The position numbers and the translations under genes were made by a program. The notes below the pieces were generated by a model. That model was given only the letters and a program-made list of their open reading frames with translations, made no database searches and was not told the DNA's origin. A stretch of 64,000 nt of DNA from Gnetum montanum (lineage: Eukaryota > Streptophyta > Gnetopsida > Gnetales > Gnetaceae). The stretch lies in assembly GCA_015680685.1 (NCBI GenBank), contig MNCI01038012.1, positions 124,001 through 188,000 of the forward strand. Direction: 5' to 3'. Positions 24,000-36,060 of the stretch are shown here, piece after piece. The stretch's first letter is position 1; each line of letters starts with the position of its first letter.

Positions 24000-25940
24000 A
24001 GGATTTCCTTGAAGATAAGGCAATCTTTTGGGTGTTTCTCATTTTGCTAGTCATGGATTCAAAGCAAACACCCTTGACTCATATAAGTGTGACATAAGGG
24101 AAAACATTTCTTAGGATGTTCATACTAATAGATGTCACATTTAGCATCATCATCTGATTTAGTTTTTACAACTTCCTCTAGTATAGTAGTCTTTCCCTTA
24201 CTGCTTAGTTGGAACATTTAGCTTCCTTTTGCCTCCTATAATCATAATCACTACTTTGTTCTTTGGAGTCTTTAGCAATTTCTAGGACAACTTGAAGTAT
24301 ACTATTGATAGAGTCTCATAATTGATCTACCTTAGCTAAAATTATAGAGGCAAATTTCTGAATCAACAAGGAATTTCTATATACCACCTCATCAAGCGAT
24401 GATTTCTCCTCACTGTCATAAAATTGGATCCCCCTATTGTAAATGGAAGGACCTCAGTTTTATCATTCTACTCTTTTATGTTTTCTCAGTTCTCCTTCTT
24501 CTTTTGGTACTTGATTAATCAACCTTTGGATTTGATGGACTCTTAATTCTGACAATCTTCCTTGGGTGTAGATCCCAAGGGTTCTCCTTGTTTCAGAGCA
24601 AAGCCCATCTATGATGTTGTCAAGTTGTTCCTACTAAGAGTAACCATGGCCAGGGCATTGGTGTAACAAGGAATAATATCTACCCATGGCAACATTTAAG
24701 GACTCATGTGTTCCTTTCTTCCAACTATTGATTTTCCTTCTTAGATTGGACACTTTGGAATATGTTTGATACTTGTTAAATAGCTTAAGCATCATACTCT
24801 ATCTACAAATTGATTTCAATTCCAAGGACCAATTGTAGCTTTATGCTTCTTTAATGAGTGTCCTCGGAAATAAATTAAGCTTTTGGAAATTTTTTTAATG
24901 TTTGGTAAGGCACAAGCATTGTGAAAAGTGTGAAAATGATTTTGTGGATTGGAGTTATATCCCACCTCAAGCTTGGGGATGTTGTTCATATTCAATCGCT
25001 TGATCCTACTACATTTTATGTGCCTTGCTGAAATTATCACAGCCTCCTTGATGTTTATCATGCTTTAGGTAGTGAGAAACTGGTCATAATATCCATGATC
25101 TTGGTGCCTATGATGCCCTCTTCTACCCCTTTGTTCATGGTGATAAGCCTCTCTTGAATGCCCATGCCCTAGATCTTGACTTTCTTGACAGGCCCTATGA
25201 TCATCTTTGTCCCATTGGTCACCTCCATCATGATCACATCCCCTATGATTGTCTTCAAAGATAAAAGAGGAAGAAGATAACATTGAAGGTGAAGAGGAAG
25301 GAGGACTAACACCATCACATTGCCTACCACCTCCTTTTTAGTGGTCGTGGCCATGATCATGATCATGCTACTTACCCATATCCCTACCGTGATTCTCCTC
25401 ATTGGATCCCCCTTTGTAATGGGATCCATTTTTACTAGAACTAGGAGTATGTATCGTGGACTACAAGTTTTTGTTTTGACCTCATTCACCAAACTCAAAG
25501 AGAGGGTTCCCTTTATACAAAAAAAATCCTAGAGAAGGATTATCCATCATTGTTTTGGTAGCTTAAGAATGAGGAATCATTGTACCACTTCCCCTTCACA
25601 AACTCATAATGCTACTCTAGCTATCAATCCCTTAGACATTATGCATTGGTGGGATGATAATCCATGGCATCACTATCATGCACAACATATTTATCATGAA
25701 GCCCTTGGATGCCCAACCACATAAGAGTTTGGTGGAGCATTGTAGGAATGGATCAATTAGGTGGCAACATAATGTTCTGCTCCATGTCTTGCCAATATAG
25801 TTGTTCATCCTCTGTAGGATGAAGGTGAAATTAGGTGTATACTCATCAAGATGACCATATATTACTCTGTATTGCTAGGGCACCTACTAATTTACTCCAT
25901 CAGACTTAGGTGGAGAATGACTCCTATGAGAAGAAGACAT
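24000..25940 (-). pseudogene. gag of element B
   Basis: The start codon at 25938-25940 gives MSSSHRSHSPPKSDGVN, then a first in-frame stop. A segment containing LRRKINSWKKGTHESLNV (about 24760-24690) is typical of the retrotransposon gag capsid domain. A CDIY...YEHP-like zinc-knuckle remnant lies at about 24090-24145. A His/Asp/Arg-rich low-complexity stretch (25065-25500) causes overlapping open frames on both strands. Confidence 0.7.
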
Positions 25941-26084
25941 CTTGTATTAGAAGATAAGAAGTGCAGTGTGCTTTCTTATAATTGTTGTAGTTATTTTGAT
26001 ATATGATATGAATTTAGGATTTGTTTTGATGATGTTAAATAACTTTTTTTAAAAATTTAGATAGTGCATGTAGCAAACTAAAGG

Positions 26085-26103
26085 TCCCTAGCAATGACAC
26101 TAA
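26085..26103 (-). other. primer binding site of element B
   Basis: Coding strand reads TTAGTGTCATTGCTAGGGA directly inside the 5' LTR. Every difference from the tRNA-Asp-type PBS is a transition at a C or G, as expected from deaminated methylcytosine. Confidence 0.6.
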
Positions 26104-26946
26104 TGATGTGGACAATATACCCTACACCCAACCATACAAATTACAAAGGTTCACATGCAATCTACTCGAATTTCACATATCTTAAGTTTGCAAGTACATT
26201 GGTTCTTGGAAGTGAAATCTAATCATGATGATCATTGCCTTACTAACTACACTTGTGAAGGTTAGTTGTATGATTAAGTGTAATTGGATACATGATTTTT
26301 ATTATTTTATATGTTATTCACCTACAATTGATAACAAGTTAAAACTTAGTTTATTAACCAATTTAACTAATTTTATTGCTAATTAATAACTAACTATCTT
26401 AACATAAGCATTTGGTCCTACTCTTTGTACACATCCTAAACCCATACAACACTACTGGGTTGCCAAGCATTAAGCGTTGTTAGGATTATGCTTGAAGTGG
26501 TTGTAATTATGTGTTTGATCTATTTAGCTTAATTAGCTAGTTAATTAAAGTATTTCTTATCATAATTAATCATGTAACTAATGAAAATGGTAAATGTAGA
26601 AATAAATCATTAATCTATCCCATGTGCTACAAGGTTTGATCAAAAGGCTCATCTTTATTGCTATTCACACTGGTGTGCTCAAGTACATTAGTCCTTGAAT
26701 AAATATTTATACACTTTCTAACTATTTCTATGGGCACTCAAAAAAATATTCTAACTTTCAAATGACAAAACTGGAAGAGCTCTACTACAACTATGACAAG
26801 ACATGCCATAAACATAGAGGGTGAGTGCATATTTATAGACTTTGTTCTGGAGCTACATCGACGAGGCCTTATAAACACAGCAAAAACTACATCAATGAGG
26901 CTAGGTCAATGGGGGCCCATTAACATGATACTTTGATGTTTCATCA
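26104..26946 (-). repeat. 5' LTR of element B
   Basis: About 843 bp from TGATGTGGAC to TTTCATCA, matching 13759-14673. TATA on minus at 26830-26838. Compared with the left LTR it lacks part of the GATGAGGCC-rich segment at the U3 end. Confidence 0.85.
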
Positions 26947-27558
26947 ATGTTGAATCTATGAAAATAAAATATGAAAGGATTCATGGAGGACATGGATTTG
27001 TAGAGCACAATGATTTGGGGGATTTCCTAATCCAATTTGTAAGTGCCTATGATCTTACAATTGCAATTACTTGTTTCTAGAAAAGAACATAACATTTAGT
27101 TACATATAAATATGGATAAAAATACAAATTGAGTATTTCTTATTACTCAACAAAGATTAGGCCATGCACAAACACTCTAAGATCATACCTGGAGAGTACC
27201 TTAAAACTTAACATCAACTAATGATCATGGAATTAAATATACTTAGCTTAAAATGTAGCATAAGTAAAGGGACTAAATGAATAAATAGTAGAATTTAAAA
27301 ATATATATATATATCATCTTATTCAAACAATAATTACTACAAGAGTGTATATGAAATTAGGATTACTTTGTTAATTTAATTTAGGGCTAAATAGAAAGTT
27401 GCATTTTAAAAATTAGAAAGAACATTTTGAATAAAATAAAAGGTAAAAAATGCATCCCAAAGGAGACATGGTGGTGAAGGTATTAAGTGCAACATGTTAT
27501 CCTAAATATGAAAAAATTCTTTAAGAAATGGTAGCAAAGTAGTAGCTAAGAAAATAGC
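26947..27558. other. spacer with (AT)n microsatellite
   Basis: AT-rich sequence with a short AT dinucleotide run at about 27299-27314. No recognised gene. Confidence 0.4.
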
Positions 27559-28250
27559 TTGATATACAAAATGATAAGAAATAAGGGAATAGTAGCAATA
27601 CCCAAAGTCAAACATAATGTTTTGGATGGTTTTTCTGAAAAATTAATAGTAAAGAAAGAAGAAAAATATATTTATAAATTAGTAAAAATTAGACATAAGA
27701 AATGTAAGGACATAAATCATATCAAATTCATCAAGAAGGTGGATGAAAGAAATTTGGTAAAAGATAATTAAATTTTAAATGGGTGGAAAATTTATTTTTA
27801 AGAGTTATTAAATGAAGAATTTTAAAGGAAAGATATCTAAAAAGAAAAACCAAATTTTGGTTTTCTTAATGATATTTTATTTTTTATGTGAAGATAAATT
27901 TATTAATATGAAAAATGAAAAGTTGTTGAAGTAGCTAACATTCTTATAAAAGCTTTGAAAGCACTAGGAGATCAGGGAGTTTCTTGGTTAATATAATTAT
28001 TTAACAAAATTTTAAAGGATGGAGACATGCCCAAGAATTAAAGAAAAAGAAGTGTTGTTTCCATCTACAAATATATAGAAGATATGAAAAAGTGTGCAAA
28101 AAGTGGGATAAACAAAATGGGATAGCATGTACTAAAGGTTACCAGATATATGTTTCAAGTCAAAAGCAATGATGCACTAATGTACTTTATAGGAAGATGG
28201 GCATAAATAGGTACCACCACTAATAAAATAAAATAAAAACACATCATTGA
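27559..28250 (+). pseudogene. LINE (non-LTR retrotransposon) reverse-transcriptase fragment
   Basis: Plus-strand translation gives, in order, a KKCKDINHIKFIKKVDERNL segment, W-x-x-YF-x-ELLNEEF (about 27783-27825), and, after a degenerate stretch, ALKALGDQGVSWL followed by LFNKILKDGDMP and SIYKYIEDMKKCA (about 27950-28105). This order (YF..LLNE, LG..G..WL..LFN.I, MP, PIYKNKGD..C) is the well-known signature of the fingers region of plant LINE reverse transcriptases. Several stops interrupt it. The sequence up to 28709 may be its continuation (IIEKFKYI resembling the later FKYLGS motif), which is less certain. Confidence 0.72.
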
Positions 28251-28709
28251 GAGAAGCCTTAGTAAATATGTTATTAAAGGCATTCATGATGTTTTTGCAA
28301 GTGGATTACTTAGCGTGATGGACATTGATATCATCCAAAATTGTAATGTTGGGGCTAATGAAGTTGAAGTAATCTAGTAATGTATGGGACATCCAATCTA
28401 TGTTGTTGATGGAGCTTGGTTACTCAATAAATAGATAGAATATTTAAGAGCACATTCTTTTTTATTATAGCTTGCAACTTAATGGAAGGTAACAAGCATA
28501 AATATTTTGATAAATAATGTTAACAATTATATTCAAGAGTTCATTTTTATCCTTATTTTGACCTATTTTGTAAGGCCATGAAAGAAATACTACTTAAAAA
28601 ATTTAGGAAATGTGGAAGAAAATAAATATGATGCTGAAACCAAAACTAATATATTAGCAAAGCATAGTAGGAGTGGTATCATCATTGAAAAGTTTAAATA
28701 TATAGATGG
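28251..28709. other. possible LINE continuation, target of element C
   Basis: A plus-strand open frame at 28612-28709 ends at the insertion point with an IIIEKFKYIDG segment, which weakly resembles the FKYLGS motif downstream of LINE RT domains. The frame continues through the LTR only by chance. Identity not established. Confidence 0.3.
28705..28709. other. left target-site duplication of element C (GATGG)
   Basis: GATGG immediately before the LTR terminus TGATGA; identical to 42083-42087 after the right LTR. Confidence 0.88.
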
Positions 28710-29653
28710 TGATGACCGGCAAGGTACCCCTACACCCAACCATACAAATCACAAAGTGTTTATGCATGACTCAGTCAAATTTTATGGACTTTATCATTTC
28801 TAGTGCACTAGCCCTTTAGATAGTGAATTTAGCCTTAAGGTCCATCATTGTCCTCCCAAGTACACTTGTGATGCACATTGGTATGGTTAAGTGTAACTGA
28901 GGCATCCGATTTTTATCATTTTATGTTTTATGTTTTGGGTGCTCGAAATGTCGGTAAAAAGAAATTAAATTAACTAATTTGAATTAATTAACTAACTATT
29001 ATTAAGCTAATCCTAACATAAGTATCTGTTCCCACTATCCATACATGTCCTAAACCCACATATCCACTATTGGGTGACTAAACATTATGCCACTAGGTGT
29101 ACCAAGTAATAATGCTACTAGGATTACCAAGTGAATACATGTTATGCTCAAAGTGATCATACTTATCTACTTAATCTATCTAGCTTAATAACCTCATTAA
29201 TTTAATTTCTAGAAAATAATTATAAAATAATTGAGAACAATCAACAAATAATTGAAAACATTGAATTCATAAATAAAAGATCTAATCTATCTAAAGTGCT
29301 GCAAGGTTCATTAGAAAGCTCCTCTTTATTGTTGCACACACTGTTGTGCTCAAGTACAATAATGCTCAAATAAAGATCTACACACTCAATGACTCCTACT
29401 ATAGGTAGTCAGGGAAAAAATTGTAGCTTTCAAATAGAAAAGATATAAGAGATTTGCTACAATTGAAATCTAGACTCCCTTAAATGCGACAAGTAGACAT
29501 GTATTTATAGGCAATGGACAGACATTGTGTTGATGAGGCATCATCGATGTAGTTCAAAATGCATCGATGAGGCCTTGTGGACAAGGCCTAGTCGACATAG
29601 TTAGCTACATTGATGAGGCCTTGCCAATGCAGCCAACCAACGACGACTCATCA
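28710..29653 (-). repeat. 3' LTR of element C
   Basis: 944 bp from TGATGACCGG to GACTCATCA. Matches 41152-42082. Minus-strand TATA at 29512-29520, followed to the right by GATGAGGCC-type subrepeats (about 29530-29640). Confidence 0.92.
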
Positions 29654-29664
29654 TACCCCCATGA
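29654..29664 (-). other. polypurine tract of element C
   Basis: TACCCCCATGA on plus, i.e. TCATGGGGGTA on the coding strand, abutting the 3' LTR; primes plus-strand DNA synthesis. Confidence 0.65.
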
Positions 29665-29879
29665 CTGAATGAAAAATTTTCCTCAAGTTCTTTTACAAAA
29701 TTTGGAAGGTATGGGATTATTGATTGAATTTTCTATCAACAAAAAAATCTTAACTAACTTGACAAAAAATGGAGTGCCCAGGTGTATGGATCAACACATT
29801 ATAAAAATGGTGGTGTTTAGGAGAAAAAATTGAACACTATGACATAACTCTTCCATAAATTTGGACAACACATTTCTTG

Positions 29880-32781
29880 ATGATGTGGAGAAGATCAAAT
29901 GGTCCTAGGTGGTGGTGGTTTTTGAGGCTTTGAATGACCCTCATTGGCTTCATGCATTAGCGGTGATTGAGGCTGTGGTTGTCCTACTACCATTTCTACT
30001 TTAGGTGGGAGGTGGAAAGAATCTAGTAGTGCTTTCATTTTTTCCACCTTACTCTTTGGATCATGCATTATCCATGCAACTTCCCCAATGTGGGTTGGAA
30101 CAGGCACATCCCAAGGACACATAATTGCTAGAAACAACTCCTTGATGTTGACAAACTAGGTAGTGAACTATTTTTGTTCGATGTTGAATGCTCACACTAT
30201 GTTGTTTAGCTTCTAGTAGTTTTTCATCCATTTAGCTAGGTCCTTTGAGATGGATCATTGGTTTGTGAATCATCCTTTGAGGACTTTGAGTTTAGCATTA
30301 GCAATCTCAAGCCTTTTCTTGGTATCTCTATGGTGTTTGAACTTGGCCTTGTATAGAAAATACAAGCTAGCCACATGATTCTCCAACTTTAACCATGGTT
30401 ATCCAAGTATCAGCATTACTAGGTTTGCATAATGAAGATTAGCCAACTCTATATACTTTGTCATTTTTTCAACCTGCAACTCCTTCAAATGGATCTCTAC
30501 TTTTTTATAGCCATTAATCTCATCAAGGATTGGCTGCCACATCTCTCTTTCTTGCTAGAGTTGCTAGAGGGCTTTGTTAACTTTAGCCTTTGCCATCTTG
30601 ATTTCTTTTTCATTAATTTCTTTTTGCAATTCAACCTAGTCTTTGTAATGATTTTTCATCCTTTCAAACTTCAGAGCTTCATTCTTCCAAGTAGCATTTT
30701 TTATGGTAAACTTTTTTCATAAGGTGCGCACCTCCTCCATTGATAAATTTCTATTCTCTATGGCAAATTTCTCAATTTAGTGTTGACTCTGGCAAGCTGC
30801 TCCTATTGTTGATGAATGAATTTTTGCATTTTATCTCTTTGAGCATCAATAGTTCATAGGCAGTGATTTTGTGTGATCAGTGTCTCATTGTCTTGGTGCA
30901 TTTGATTTAATTCCTTCTTAATTGAATGTGTTTCAACTTTTTCCATGGACTATTTGAAGATGGTCATTGTTGCTTCCTCCTCAACCTTTTGAAGTTGTTC
31001 CTAAAGTTATTTGATAGCTTCATCTCTTGTCATTGTCGATCCGAAGATTTTTTGCTCTACAAGTCAAGCATGAAGTTTAACAACTTCCACGACCAAGCGT
31101 TGATTTCGCTCTTAGGCCATTTCTAGTTTCCCTTCCAAATTTATGCATTTACCTCTTGCATTTAGTAGATTTGACTAGGTTGTAGTGATGTTCTCTAGAA
31201 GATCAAAGATATCCAAAGTCGTTTTCTTGGTTCCCACCAATCATTCCAATAGTTGTTTGTGCTAAGCTATGTTCATTTTCCTATTGATCGTGCCTATGGA
31301 TGTTTGCACATCTGGGAGTGTAGATACATCTAGTACAAATGCTGTTGGTGGATTTAGTGCTTTAGCTACATGGTTAGCTACTACATCTATTATTTTTTCC
31401 TACCCTTAGTGCTACATCACCAAGACATTTGCCTCTCCACCTTTCTCCAACCTCACTGAGAAATTAGTAGCATTCCCAAAGATTTTTAGGAATAAATGAT
31501 GTGTCGTTACACAATTTTCTCTCAAACATAGGGATCCAACTTCAAAGGTAGCTACATTCTTTTGGTAGTGAAAATGGAACCACCCTTCTCCATCTAGATA
31601 ATTGTTCGAGTCACCTTATTAAGGTGACTCATTTCTAGCTGATACACAGATGGATCTGCCCCACTCATTCTTACGTACTACTCTTGTTTACTTAAGGGCT
31701 ATTCTTGGACTAGTTACAAATGTTCAAGGACTACATAGGCCTCCAATGTTGTCTCCTGAGTGGGTGGTGATGGTGGTAGCTCCTCTTCTTGAATGGCTGC
31801 TAGTGTTTTGTCCTTCATTATTTCTACCCATGAGGCCAAGGGAGCATGCTTGAGAGTGTTATTGGAATAGCAAACAATAATTGTCATTTTACAAATTTTT
31901 CTTATTAGGCATGGAAAAATTAGGGTCCTCCTTCCACGTTCATTCTCCTTGTAATGCTTATCAATTTCCAGATAAATTAGATATGGAAGTTCAATGGAAA
32001 ATTTCTTGCTTAGAGAAACACATGCATGAGTAGAGAAGGTATTCACCTTACTTGTTCTCACCATTGGATTGAGGTGATAGGCCAAAATCTTGAAATAAAT
32101 TTTCTCCACTAGTGTGAGTGTGCCATACTCCTTATAGTCCATCATGTAACATCACTGGGTTCACTCCCTTTTCACCTCATGGTTAGCTTTTGTTGATATT
32201 TCCACCACCTATGTTGTGATGTTAGGTAACCCTAGTGCCTGTGTGATGGCCTTGACCAAATAGGACACTTGAACATGCTTGATCTTTACAATGGACCCTA
32301 GCCATCAATTTTTCTAAAAGAGGTAGGTCTCTCCCATGTACCACTTCCCACTAGTCATGATGATTGGCCACATGGGAGAGGTTTGCAATTATGCTTTGAC
32401 ATCTTCTAGATCTTTCTCCAATAATGGCCCAAAGTTTATTTTTTAAAGAACTAATATTTGAAGCTCTTGGAACTTGATGATGTCCAAGCAAGCTTGATTC
32501 AGAGTGACCTCAAGCCTAGGCACAAGTCTAAGTGCTTCTCCTTGTTGAGATTGTTTAGTAGGCACTTCTTCTTATAGAATTTCTTGAATATATTCCACTT
32601 AAAGTTCCTTCCAAAGAGGTCCAATTGCATGGGTTAACTCATTTTTTTTCTTGGCCTTATTCTTGCTCATGCCTTCTAGCTCTAGGTCATTTCTCCTATC
32701 GTTGTGAATGTTCTCCTTCTTGTGGGTGCTTCTGTTTGGGTACCATTTGTAATCACAATAGAACCATGGATTAGCAATCAT
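29880..32781 (-). pseudogene. third ORF of element C (coiled-coil protein, Athila ORF3 type)
   Basis: Apparent start at 32781 (MIANPWFYCDYKW). The open piece 31714-32145 includes VNTFSTHACVSLSKKFSIEL, then a TLIFPCLIRKICK segment similar to the FP-x-LI-x-LC motif of a domain known from plant retrotransposon extra ORFs, and ends in an acidic, Pro-rich stretch. Further left, 31150-30300 translates to long Leu/Lys/Glu/Gln-rich sequence with coiled-coil character, and 29895-30137 gives a Pro-rich C terminus (PQPQSP, PPPP). It sits where Athila carries its so-called env-like gene, but I see no signal peptide or transmembrane helix, so an envelope role is not supported. Stops and frameshifts interrupt it. 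Confidence 0.55.
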
Positions 32782-33047
32782 TATATAACCTTAAAATAGT
32801 TAGGATACCTTAACTCTTAAGGGTATTTACACTTGGATAAGTTTTGATTACGACTAATTTAATCAACTTAATTTTAATTTCTAGTTATGCCTTATCATTG
32901 ATAAATCATCCTAGAGGTTGTTGGAAGGGTTAACCTGGAAAAAGTTGATATTTATGTATGATTAAAGTTACTAACCCTTAGGGAAGTTAGAAAAAATTTT
33001 CAGAAATTGCATTAGAAAACTTAAGGTTTGTGGCCCCCATGATAAAT

Positions 33048-33055
33048 ATCTTACC
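33048..33055 (-). other. splice-donor-like GGTAAGAT, element C
   Basis: ATCTTACC on plus; coding strand GGTAAGAT. Lies about 150 bp downstream of the internal TATA and upstream of the third ORF start at 32781. Conserved with B. Confidence 0.35.
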
Positions 33056-33201
33056 AGTGGTAAGTGCAGGAGAAAAAACTTTAGTGATTTGGACAAATAG
33101 TTTGAAAGTTATGGGCTCTAGAAGATTTTGGGCTTAGAAAAATTGCAAAAATTCTCCATGTGTTATGAGAAAATGACAAAAAATTCCAAAGTGCTTGGTG
33201 G

Positions 33202-33290
33202 TATATATAGAGTTTTTGTATTACATCAACAAGGCCTTGACAACAAGGTTAGCTGCATCAACGAGGCCTCGATAATGCAACTATTGACTT
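33202..33290 (-). promoter_or_regulatory. internal U3-like promoter module, element C
   Basis: TATATATA at 33202-33209; immediately right, CATCAACAAGGCCTTG, then TTAGCTGCATCAACGAGGCC. These match the LTR U3 at 29560-29640 (CATCGATGAGGCCTTG and TTAGCTACATTGATGAGGCC), with about 13 bases missing between them. On the coding strand the subrepeats precede the TATA, as in the LTR, and the third ORF begins about 400 bp downstream. Interpreted as a duplicated U3 serving as an internal promoter. Confidence 0.5.
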
Positions 33291-34959
33291 TGGTTGACTT
33301 TGGTCAAACTTTCAAAATGCAAGGAAATTTTCGATGCTGTTGGGATCAAATGAAAGCTTAGAAGACCAAGAATAGTATGAAATCATGATAATAGGATGTT
33401 GAAGTTCATAAATTTGAAAAAAAATGATTTAATTGATGAACGCAATAAAAGATTAGGGAGTATTGAGCCATTTACACAATTGAAAATATGAAATATAGGA
33501 TTTTAATGATGTGAAAGGGAAGGAACCTTAACTAATTAAACCAAAAACTATGCAAGTGGGTCCTTCCCATAGCAGGCTCATTCCCTTTTTTCCCTTGCAT
33601 AACCTCAATGAAGGAGACCGTGGGCCCCATAGTTGATTTAATGATCATGACAAGTTAAGGACCAACCCAAAAGAATCCATTCAAGAATCCCAATATGTTA
33701 GACTAAGACATAGAGCATAACATAGAACTTGACAGTGAGGTAAGTTATGGCAACATGGATGGATGGTAGAGAAGGTGGAATAGAGTTCCAAATTGAGGTC
33801 ATAGGAAGTCCCTTACGGATTTGTGGTTAAAATGAGCTAAGAAATTCCATCCTCAATCCAGACCAAAACCACCTACTTTTAATGACTTCACATCACCACC
33901 CTAAGACTGATCCATCCATTTGAGACACAAGAGTTCTTTGGCAAGAAAACCACCTTTCCACAAGAGGAGAGAGAGGTAGGAAGTGAGTGAGAGAGGGCCT
34001 TAGTTAAAGGGGACCTTTAGGCCTAGGTGTATGTCATTCAAGTCCAATAACTAGTGCTTGTAGCCCTTTTATTTGTCGAAGGGATGTGCTTTAAATTCCC
34101 ATTGTTTTAATTTTGAAATGAGAACCACACCATGCAAGAACTTTATTTATGTTGAAGGGGTGTGCTTTGAATTCCCATGATTTTTTTTAATTATAGGAAC
34201 CACACCATCCAATGATGGTATTTGGCTTCCTATCACTGGGTCGCACAAAATGATAAGAAGTTTGTGAAAAACACTCAAGCACTCAAGCAAGAAGAAGAGT
34301 ACAAAGAGTATTAAGTCCCCTTAAATTCATACCCTTTACAAACCTTTGGATCCTTCCCAATTCCTAAACTACCAAGGTCATTGATTGATTAAAAGTTTCT
34401 TTAATGAAAAAGGGACCTCAAATTCCCAAAACAAGGAAAACCATAGATTTGTTTTGATGGGTGGATGACATGGACTCATTACCATCCCATGAAAAATAAA
34501 CCATGTCAAATTCATTAGACATCATAATTCAAAAATAGAAACTAGCCACCAACAAACACACATTAAGTACAAACCATCATTAGTAAACAACAACAACAAG
34601 ATTGTGTCCTACGACAATAAAGTAGATTTATTAGCAAGAATGAGAAAATATCACATTTAATTAAAATAAAAACCATAGAAAAAATGAAATAAAAATATAT
34701 AAGAAAGTGTAAAATAATCAAGAAAATTTAAATGTACTAAAAATGGTATAAAATTAGAAAAATTTGAAAATAAAAAATTTGTAAAATCAAAAATGTAAAA
34801 AAAATGAAAAAATAGTAGAAAAACTAAGAAACCATGGTAATGGTTAGCATGGATGTCCATATCCCCCATGAATGAGTTGGAAGGGGGAGATCTAAAAAAT
34901 AGAACATGGGTGTCCATTAAGTGAGGTGGTATTTACACTCGCTAATCTTGGTTCTAGGA

Positions 34960-36060
34960 AAGGCTTGACTTGTTGGATATTGACCAGCTACTTTTTACTT
35001 GGGCTATCAAGTTTGTAAATTATCATGGCCCTAGAGGGAAAGGTTTGACCAATTATATAATGTCCCTTCCACAATGTGTGGGGTTTGATTAATTTTTCCT
35101 TTTGAGGTACATGTGTGGGGCTCTAGTAGAGGACCTTATCTCCTACATGAAACCTTACTTTCCTAATTCTAAGGTCATGGTGTTGCTTGCTAAATGCTTT
35201 GTTCACTCATTCAAAGATAGGGCCACTAAGCGATTCTCATCTAGCATGTTCAGATTGATCAATCTTTACTTTTGCACTAAACTTAGGTCAAGGTTCAGGT
35301 GACAAGCCATTGAAAGTATATAGAGCTCAGATTGAATTAGAAGTGTTGGAAGTTTTTCATATACTAAATCATAGGGAGAATATCCAATAAGAAGTTTCCA
35401 AGTTGATTAATAAGCCCAAAGATCATCATTAAGTTTTGTGCTCCAATCCTTCCTATATTTGCTAATGGTTCATGTTAATATTTTAGTAAGCTCCCTGTTG
35501 GTTACCTCTGGTTGACCATTAGCTTGGGGGTGCAAGGTGTTGTTAATTTATATTCTACCCCCCAATGTTGCATTAATTTTCTAAATGTGGCTCCTATGAA
35601 ATGAGTTCGATTATCAAAAATTAGTAAACATAACACCCAAAGCCTATTGACAATATGTTGAATAAATCTAGTCATAGTGAATGATGTGCAGTCTATAACG
35701 GCTGCTATTTTAGGCCATTTTGTACAATAGTCAACTACAACTATATTATACACTTACCCACTAGACATGGGTGTGATAGGATCCATGAAGTCAATGCTCC
35801 ATATGTCAAAAGGTTCTAGTGGTTGAATCTATTGTTGAGGACCCTCCATTCAAGTGCTCATCCCCCTGTCATGTTGACAATGTTCACAAGACTTGATAAA
35901 CTGGTGGGAATTCCTAAAGATTGTGGGCCAGTAGTATCCTACTATTAGGATTTTTATGGTCATGCATCTCCTTACATAGTGTCCTCTACAAGGTTCTTCA
36001 TGAGCATTCTAGAGAATGCATAATTGATCTTCATTAGGAACACACTAATAGATTAGGCCA
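34960..36060 (-). pseudogene. integrase of element C
   Basis: Zinc-binding region (GHY, YYWPTIF, C-x-x-CQ at about 36010-35880), core domain, and C-terminal part ending near 34970 (about 35150 VGDKVLY-like). Catalytic residues: Asp in SIDFMDP (about 35785), Asp in FDNRTHF (about 35625), and Glu before VTNREL (about 35505). The last is read in a different frame because of a one-base shift just before it. The longest open piece is 35502-35753. Other stops elsewhere make it a pseudogene. Confidence 0.78.

Larger units (their letters stand above)
13759..26946 (-). mobile_element. Athila-like Ty3/gypsy element B, both LTRs, 13.2 kb
   Basis: Same family and orientation as A and C. From right to left: 5' LTR 26104-26946, PBS, gag (start at 25940), protease, RT with FMDDF, RNase H, integrase, non-coding stretch with an internal U3-like module, third ORF, PPT, 3' LTR 13759-14673. 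All frames contain stops. The five bases flanking the LTRs differ (ATTAG left, ATGTT right), so no target-site duplication is recognisable. Confidence 0.88.
32782..34960. other. non-coding stretch between integrase and third ORF, element C
   Basis: Homologous to 17816-19860 of B. Holds the internal U3-like module and donor-like site, plus a 76-bp tandem duplication (about 34070-34221: GAAGGGATGTG at 34078 and GAAGGGGTGTG at 34154) that B lacks. No protein domain recognised. Confidence 0.5.

Noticed and set aside
31650-31853. Plus-strand open frame inside element C
   Set aside because: Antisense to the third ORF, whose minus-strand frame is supported by matching sequence in B.
29880-32781. 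Calling the third ORF an envelope gene
   Set aside because: Position matches the Athila env-like ORF, but no signal peptide, membrane helix or cleavage site is visible; coiled-coil character dominates.
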